NCBI GenBank assembly: GCA_002390525.1
Contig: DGPR01000035.1
Coordinates: forward strand, 10,542 to 23,340
Length of the DNA stretch: 12,799 nt
Origin: Cellvibrionales bacterium UBA4435
GTDB taxonomy: Bacteria > Pseudomonadota > Gammaproteobacteria > Pseudomonadales > Porticoccaceae
Reading direction: 5' to 3'
Shown here: one piece after another, positions 9,200 to 12,799 of the stretch
Numbering within the stretch: the stretch's first letter is position 1
Layout of the letters: every line of letters starts with the position of its first letter
Position numbers and translations under genes: made by a program
The notes under the pieces: model-generated
The model's input: the letters and a program-made list of their open reading frames with translations, nothing else
What the model was told of the DNA's origin: nothing
Databases searched by the model: none

Positions 9200-9637
9200 A
9201 TGAGGCTTACCACACGTGGCAGATATGCAGTCGCTGCAATGTTGGATTTAGCTATGCATAAAGAAGATGCCCCTATTAATTTGGCAGATATTGCAAAGCG
9301 TCAAGGTATTTCCAGAGGTTATTTAGAGCAATTATTTTCTAAATTGAGAAAAAATAATTTGGTTAATAGTTCAAGAGGCCCTGGCGGCGGCTATAGTCTG
9401 TCACGAAATATGCAAGACATAAATGTTGCAGAAATAATTGGTGCTGTTAACGAGTCTATTGACGCTACAAGTTGTAATGGCGCCGGTAATTGTCACAAGG
9501 GTGATTTGTGTCTTACACATCATTTATGGGATGACTTAAGTACTCAAATACATGTTTTTTTGTGTAGCGTTAGTCTTGATAGTCTTGTGCACAAGAATGA
9601 TATCCGGCTGATTAATTTACAAACTAATAGTTGCTGA
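9200..9637 (+). CDS. iscR: Fe-S cluster-responsive Rrf2-family regulator IscR
   Basis: Winged-helix transcription factor that senses [2Fe-2S] status and represses isc when loaded. The 145 residues start MRLTTRGRYAVAAMLDLA; the recognition region ISRGYLEQLFSKLRKNNLV keeps Glu43, the residue that lets cluster-loaded IscR discriminate site types. The wing RGPGGGYSL and the cluster ligands C92, C98, C104 and H107 (CNGAGNCHKGDLCLTH) follow, at exactly E. coli numbering. Compared with E. coli (162) the non-conserved C-terminal tail is shorter. GAGGA at 9189-9193 is a good ribosome binding site six bases before ATG. It is the first gene of the isc operon; iscS follows after 42 bp. Confidence 0.97.
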   Translation: MRLTTRGRYAVAAMLDLAMHKEDAPINLADIAKRQGISRGYLEQLFSKLRKNNLVNSSRGPGGGYSLSRNMQDINVAEIIGAVNESIDATSCNGAGNCHKGDLCLTHHLWDDLSTQIHVFLCSVSLDSLVHKNDIRLINLQTNSC

Positions 9638-9679
9638 ATTAAATATTTTTAACGAAAATTATCTTTTGGAAAAAAAGAA

Positions 9680-10894
9680 ATGAAATTACCTATATACTTA
9701 GATTACTCATCAACAACTCCTATTGACCCTAGTGTAGCCAAAATGATGGCAGATTGTCTTATTGGTGAAGACAACTTTGGCAATCCCTCTTCTAGATCCC
9801 ATGCTTTTGGATGGAAGGCTGAAGCAGCAGTTGAAGAAGCTAGGGGACAAGTAGCACAATTATTAAATGCAGATTCTAGAGAAATAGTATGGACCTCGGG
9901 TGCAACTGAGGCGAATAACCTAGCTATAAAAGGATGCGCTCACTTTAATCAAAAAAAAGGGAAGCATATAATCACATCTAAAATAGAACATAAAGCTGTT
10001 CTTGACGCTTGTAGGCAGCTAGAGCGGGAAGGTTTTGATGTTAGTTACTTGGTTCCTGATGAGGATGGAATTATTCAGCCTGAAATGGTTAGAGATGCCA
10101 TCAGAGAAGATACAACTTTAGTTTCTTTGATGCATATTAATAATGAGATTGGAACTATCAATGATATAGCCGCAATAGGTGAGATTTGTCGCGCCAGGAA
10201 GGTATATTTTCATGTAGACGCAGCACAAAGTGTCGGTAAAATTCCAATTGACTTAGAAGCTATAAAGGTTGATATGATGGCACTTTCAGCCCATAAAATC
10301 TATGGCCCAAAAGGTATAGGCGCACTATATGTTCGACGTAAGCCTAGAGTCAGAATTGAAGCCCAGATACATGGCGGAGGACACGAGAGAGGAATGCGTT
10401 CTGGAACTCTAGCTACCCATCAAATTATTGGCATGGGAGAGGCTTTCCGTATCGCTGGGGAAAAAATGGAAGATGATCATCAGAAAGTACTATCACTAAG
10501 AAATCGGTTGTGGGACGGTATATCAGATATGGAAGCTGTCAGGGTGAATGGCTCTCTTCAACAACGCGTCGCAGGTAACTTAAATGTAAGTTTTGCATAT
10601 GTTGAAGGAGAATCTCTAATTATGGCTCTCAAAGATTTAGCTGTTTCTTCAGGATCAGCATGCACCTCGGCTAGTTTGGAACCATCTTACGTGCTTCGCG
10701 CATTAGGATTAGATGATGAGCAGGCACATAGTTCTATACGGTTTTCGTTTGGACGTTTCAGTACTGAGGAAGAAGTAGACTATGCTATAAAAAAGATACG
10801 TGAAGCAGTCCTAAAGCTGAGAGAGCTTTCACCCCTTTGGGATATGTATAAAGATGGAGTAGATCTCAGCCTCGTTGAGTGGGCTGCACATTAA
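9680..10894 (+). CDS. iscS: Cysteine desulfurase IscS
   Basis: PLP enzyme that takes sulfur from cysteine as a persulfide and delivers it to IscU, and in E. coli also to tRNA thiolation enzymes. At 404 residues it equals the E. coli enzyme in length. Visible: N-terminal [27 protein letters not shown]104 in KIEHKAVL, the PLP region [10 protein letters not shown], Schiff-base lysine K206 in [16 protein letters not shown]-type loop GMRSGT, the mobile-loop cysteine C328 in [21 protein letters not shown], and the IscU-contacting C terminus SLVEWAAH. The start has only a weak GGA plus purine-rich leader. No truncation or missing residue was found. Confidence 0.98.
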   Translation: MKLPIYLDYSSTTPIDPSVAKMMADCLIGEDNFGNPSSRSHAFGWKAEAAVEEARGQVAQLLNADSREIVWTSGATEANNLAIKGCAHFNQKKGKHIITSKIEHKAVLDACRQLEREGFDVSYLVPDEDGIIQPEMVRDAIREDTTLVSLMHINNEIGTINDIAAIGEICRARKVYFHVDAAQSVGKIPIDLEAIKVDMMALSAHKIYGPKGIGALYVRRKPRVRIEAQIHGGGHERGMRSGTLATHQIIGMGEAFRIAGEKMEDDHQKVLSLRNRLWDGISDMEAVRVNGSLQQRVAGNLNVSFAYVEGESLIMALKDLAVSSGSACTSASLEPSYVLRALGLDDEQAHSSIRFSFGRFSTEEEVDYAIKKIREAVLKLRELSPLWDMYKDGVDLSLVEWAAH

Positions 10895-10913
10895 AAGTAA
10901 TAAATTTAAAAAT

Positions 10914-10920
10914 TAAGGAG
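10914..10920 (+). promoter_or_regulatory. ribosome binding site deciding the iscU start
   Basis: TAAGGAG ends seven bases before ATG 10928 and only one base before the in-frame TTG 10922, so it selects the ATG. Confidence 0.8.
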
Positions 10921-10927
10921 CTTGATT

Positions 10928-11332
10928 ATGGCCTATAGTGACAAAGTACTCGACCATTATGACAATCCTAGAAATGTAGGAAAGCTGGACGATAAATCAA
11001 GTAATGTTGGTACCGGTATGGTTGGAGCACCAGCATGTGGTGATGTGATGAGATTGCAAATCGAGGTTGATGCTGCTGGTATAATTCAGGATGCTAAATT
11101 TAAAACATATGGTTGCGGTTCTGCTATCGCTTCAAGCTCCCTTCTTACAGAATGGGTGAAAGGAAAAACATTAGATGAAGCTTCAGTCATCAAAAATACT
11201 GAAATTGCTGATGAATTAGCATTACCTCCTGTGAAGATTCATTGTTCAGTTTTGGCTGAAGATGCCATTAAAGCTGCTGTCACAGATATTCGTAAAAAGC
11301 GTGATATAGCTAATCAGGGCTCAAATATATAA
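10928..11332 (+). CDS. iscU: Fe-S cluster assembly scaffold IscU
   Basis: Scaffold on which [2Fe-2S] clusters are built from IscS sulfur and then released with HscA/HscB. From ATG 10928 the protein has 134 residues and begins MAYSDKVLDHYDNPRNVG like E. coli IscU. Cluster ligands and partners are at standard numbering: C37 and D39 (PACGD), C63 (YGCGSAIASSS), H105 and C106 (KIHCSVLAEDAIKAA), and the HscA recognition motif LPPVK at 99-103. An in-frame TTG two codons upstream is ignored because of the Shine-Dalgarno spacing. It is nine bases from iscA. Confidence 0.98.
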   Translation: MAYSDKVLDHYDNPRNVGKLDDKSSNVGTGMVGAPACGDVMRLQIEVDAAGIIQDAKFKTYGCGSAIASSSLLTEWVKGKTLDEASVIKNTEIADELALPPVKIHCSVLAEDAIKAAVTDIRKKRDIANQGSNI

Positions 11333-11341
11333 GGGGGCAGT

Positions 11342-11665
11342 ATGCCTATTTCAATGACAAGTGCAGCGGAAAAACACGTGATAAGACATCTAGAAAATAG
11401 AGGTCATGGCGTTGGTATTCGGCTTGGGGTAAAAACTACTGGATGTTCAGGCCTATCCTATATTCTGGAATTTGTAGATGAGATAGATGAAAACGATATA
11501 GCTGTTATAAGCGGAGATGCAAAACTTTTTATTGATCCAAAGAGCTTTGCCTTTTTAGATGGTACTCAATTAGATTTTGTAAAGGAGGGCCTTAATGAGG
11601 GTTTTGAGTTTAAAAATCCAAATGTTAAAAATGAATGCGGTTGTGGTGAGAGTTTTCATGTTTAA
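11342..11665 (+). CDS. iscA: Fe-S assembly A-type protein IscA
   Basis: A-type carrier that accepts or donates iron or Fe-S clusters, important mainly for [4Fe-4S] proteins in relatives. The 107 residues have the three invariant cysteines C35 ([10 protein letters not shown]), C99 and C101 ([10 protein letters not shown]), plus LEFVDE and [18 protein letters not shown], nearly identical to E. coli IscA and distinguishing it from ErpA or SufA. A strong purine run AAGGGGG right after the iscU stop serves as ribosome binding site. hscB follows after 24 bp. Confidence 0.97.
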   Translation: MPISMTSAAEKHVIRHLENRGHGVGIRLGVKTTGCSGLSYILEFVDEIDENDIAVISGDAKLFIDPKSFAFLDGTQLDFVKEGLNEGFEFKNPNVKNECGCGESFHV

Positions 11666-11672
11666 TGAATTT

Positions 11673-11686
11673 GTATAGGGCTATAC
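11673..11686 (+). promoter_or_regulatory. inverted repeat over the hscB ribosome binding site
   Basis: GTATAGGGCTATAC pairs with itself (arms GTATA/TATAC, four-base loop GGGC as RNA) and contains AGGG, the only Shine-Dalgarno-like run before the hscB TTG at 11690. A hairpin here could lower hscB initiation. Function is inferred. Confidence 0.4.
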
Positions 11687-11689
11687 GAA

Positions 11690-12232
11690 TTGAAAAATAT
11701 AGAATTTTCTTGTGACTATTTTGAGTTGTTTGGGCTTCCTGTTAGCTATGAGATAGATTTAGCTTTACTTGAAAGACGCTACCAAGAATTACAGTTAAAA
11801 TTTCACCCTGACCGACATATGAGAAGTACACCCCAAGAGCAACTCTTAGCGGTGCAGTATGTTTCTTTAATAAACCAAGCGTATACTGAACTAAAATCTA
11901 CTTTATCTAGAGCACGATATCTATTATCTTTGCAAGACAAAAATTATTTGAATGATTCATATACATTACATGATCCTGCGTTTCTCATGGAGCAAATTGA
12001 ATTCAGAGATGAATTAGCTGAAGTTTCGAAATCTACTAACTTCTGTGTGGCCAGAGCAGATCTAAATCAACGCGTAGAAGAACGATATGAAGAAACAAAA
12101 AATACCTTTAAAAATTATTTTAACCAACATAATTTTGAAGTTGCTGCTGAAGCTTTAGCAAAAATGCAATTTCTAGATAAATTTTTGACTGAACTAACAC
12201 AGCTTAATGAAGAACTAGAAAACTTTAATTGA
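11690..12232 (+). CDS. hscB: J-domain co-chaperone HscB
   Basis: Co-chaperone that brings IscU to the HscA chaperone and stimulates its ATPase for cluster release. The 180 residues have an N-terminal J domain (about 9-80) beginning DYFELFGLP with HPD at 39-41, and a C-terminal helical IscU-binding domain with the conserved AFLMEQIEFRDEL and KMQFLDKFLTEL stretches. No zinc-binding cysteine extension of the eukaryotic type is seen. The start is TTG: an in-frame TGA at 11666-11668 and lack of any other ATG, GTG or TTG nearby force it. It lies between iscA and hscA, 25 bp before the latter. Confidence 0.95.
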   Translation: MKNIEFSCDYFELFGLPVSYEIDLALLERRYQELQLKFHPDRHMRSTPQEQLLAVQYVSLINQAYTELKSTLSRARYLLSLQDKNYLNDSYTLHDPAFLMEQIEFRDELAEVSKSTNFCVARADLNQRVEERYEETKNTFKNYFNQHNFEVAAEALAKMQFLDKFLTELTQLNEELENFN

Positions 12233-12257
12233 AACAACTTATATAAACGGTAAAGAA

Positions 12258-12799
12258 GTGGTCTTATTACAAATATCAGAGCCTGGAAAATCGCCCAGCC
12301 CCCATTTGCATCGTAGAGCTGCAGGAATAGATCTTGGCACAACCAATTCTCTTGTGGCTTCTGTCAGGAGTGGAACTCCAGAAGTTTTATTGGATAGCGA
12401 TGAACGGTACTTGCTTCCTTCTGTAGTATATTTTGGGTCTATAAGTGAAGTTTTAGTTGGCCAAAAAGCATACCTAAAGTCATCAATAGACCCACTAAAT
12501 ACATTAAGCTCAGTGAAGCGATTTATGGGTCGTGGCATAAAAGATATAAAAAAATTAGGAAGCCAGCTGCCTTATGATTTCCTAATTTCAGAAGATGGAG
12601 GTATGCCGAAATTCAAAACTTCTGCTGGAGAAATAAGCCCAGTTGAGGCTTCAGCTGAAATACTTAAAGTACTTTTATCAAGAGCAGAGGAGTCCTTAGG
12701 TGGAGTCTTAGATGGAATAGTTTTAACAGTGCCAGCATACTTTGATGAAACCCAAAGACAAGCGACTAAAGCTGCAGCAACACTTTCAGGAGTCAAGGT
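12258..12799 (+). CDS. hscA: Hsp70-class Fe-S chaperone HscA, N-terminal part (runs off window)
   Basis: Specialised Hsp70 that binds IscU LPPVK and uses ATP to promote cluster transfer. The frame starts at GTG 12258 and stays open to the last base, giving 180 complete codons of a protein usually about 616 residues long. The start gives MVLLQISEPG, matching E. coli MALLQISEPG, followed by the phosphate-1 motif AGIDLGTTNSLVA (22-34), LLPSVV, LSSVKRFMGR and the VLTVPAYFDETQRQATK segment. This hscA-type MxLLQISEPG leader separates it from DnaK. The ribosome binding site is weak, so coupling to hscB is likely. fdx would be expected beyond the window. Confidence 0.96.
   Translation, partial: MVLLQISEPGKSPSPHLHRRAAGIDLGTTNSLVASVRSGTPEVLLDSDERYLLPSVVYFGSISEVLVGQKAYLKSSIDPLNTLSSVKRFMGRGIKDIKKLGSQLPYDFLISEDGGMPKFKTSAGEISPVEASAEILKVLLSRAEESLGGVLDGIVLTVPAYFDETQRQATKAAATLSGVK

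Noticed and set aside
10922..10927. TTG start two codons upstream for iscU
   Set aside because: It is only one base from the Shine-Dalgarno, whereas ATG 10928 has ideal spacing and gives the family N terminus MAYS.
12115..12796. Minus-strand open frames near the right end
   Set aside because: They lie antisense to the hscB end and to hscA, whose plus-strand frame is clearly coding and stays open to the window edge.

Overview
The window is a stretch of gammaproteobacterial housekeeping chromosome. Every gene reads most naturally as the gammaproteobacterial ortholog, and both blocks of gene order are classical for that class. The DNA is visibly AT-rich with very short spacers (coding junctions of 4-base overlap, 0, 9, 12 and 22 bp). 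That fits a streamlined, probably marine, gammaproteobacterium, but the genus cannot be settled from sequence reading alone. I see no mobile element, tRNA, rRNA or CRISPR array.

Block 1 (1-7236, all +): the 3' part of pyrG, then kdsA, eno, ftsB, ispD, ispF, pcm, a DUF368/PopT-family membrane protein, and nlpD. This is the familiar pyrG-kdsA-eno-ftsB-ispD-ispF-truD-surE-pcm-nlpD-rpoS neighbourhood with three changes: truD and surE are absent between ispF and pcm, a DUF368 gene lies between pcm and nlpD, and rpoS is not downstream of nlpD. Much of the block serves the cell envelope: KDO for LPS (kdsA), MEP-pathway isoprenoids that feed undecaprenyl phosphate (ispD, ispF), a candidate undecaprenyl-phosphate recycling flippase (DUF368), divisome assembly (ftsB) and amidase activation at the septum (nlpD).

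Block 2 (7259-12799): suhB on the minus strand, a 235-bp divergent spacer, then trmJ and the isc operon iscR-iscS-iscU-iscA-hscB-hscA (hscA runs off the end). SuhB and TrmJ flank isc as in E. coli. The Fe-S assembly genes keep all the key residues (IscS K206/C328, IscU C37/C63/H105/C106 and LPPVK, IscA C35/C99/C101, IscR C92/C98/C104/H107, HscB HPD).

The most interesting non-coding stretch is the 143-bp iscR leader (9057-9199). It holds a sigma70-like promoter overlapping a degenerate IscR type-1-like site, a 12-bp perfect palindrome, a consensus TATAAT, and just downstream a 15-bp near-perfect Fur-type 7-1-7 box (TGATAATGGTTATCA). This suggests direct dual Fur and IscR control of isc. Other points worth checking are an IspD whose usually conserved MEP-binding arginine is Asn, the rpoS-less junction after nlpD, PopT placed in a division/envelope operon, and a hairpin over the hscB ribosome binding site, where hscB starts with TTG. 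I did not find evidence for a wholly new system.
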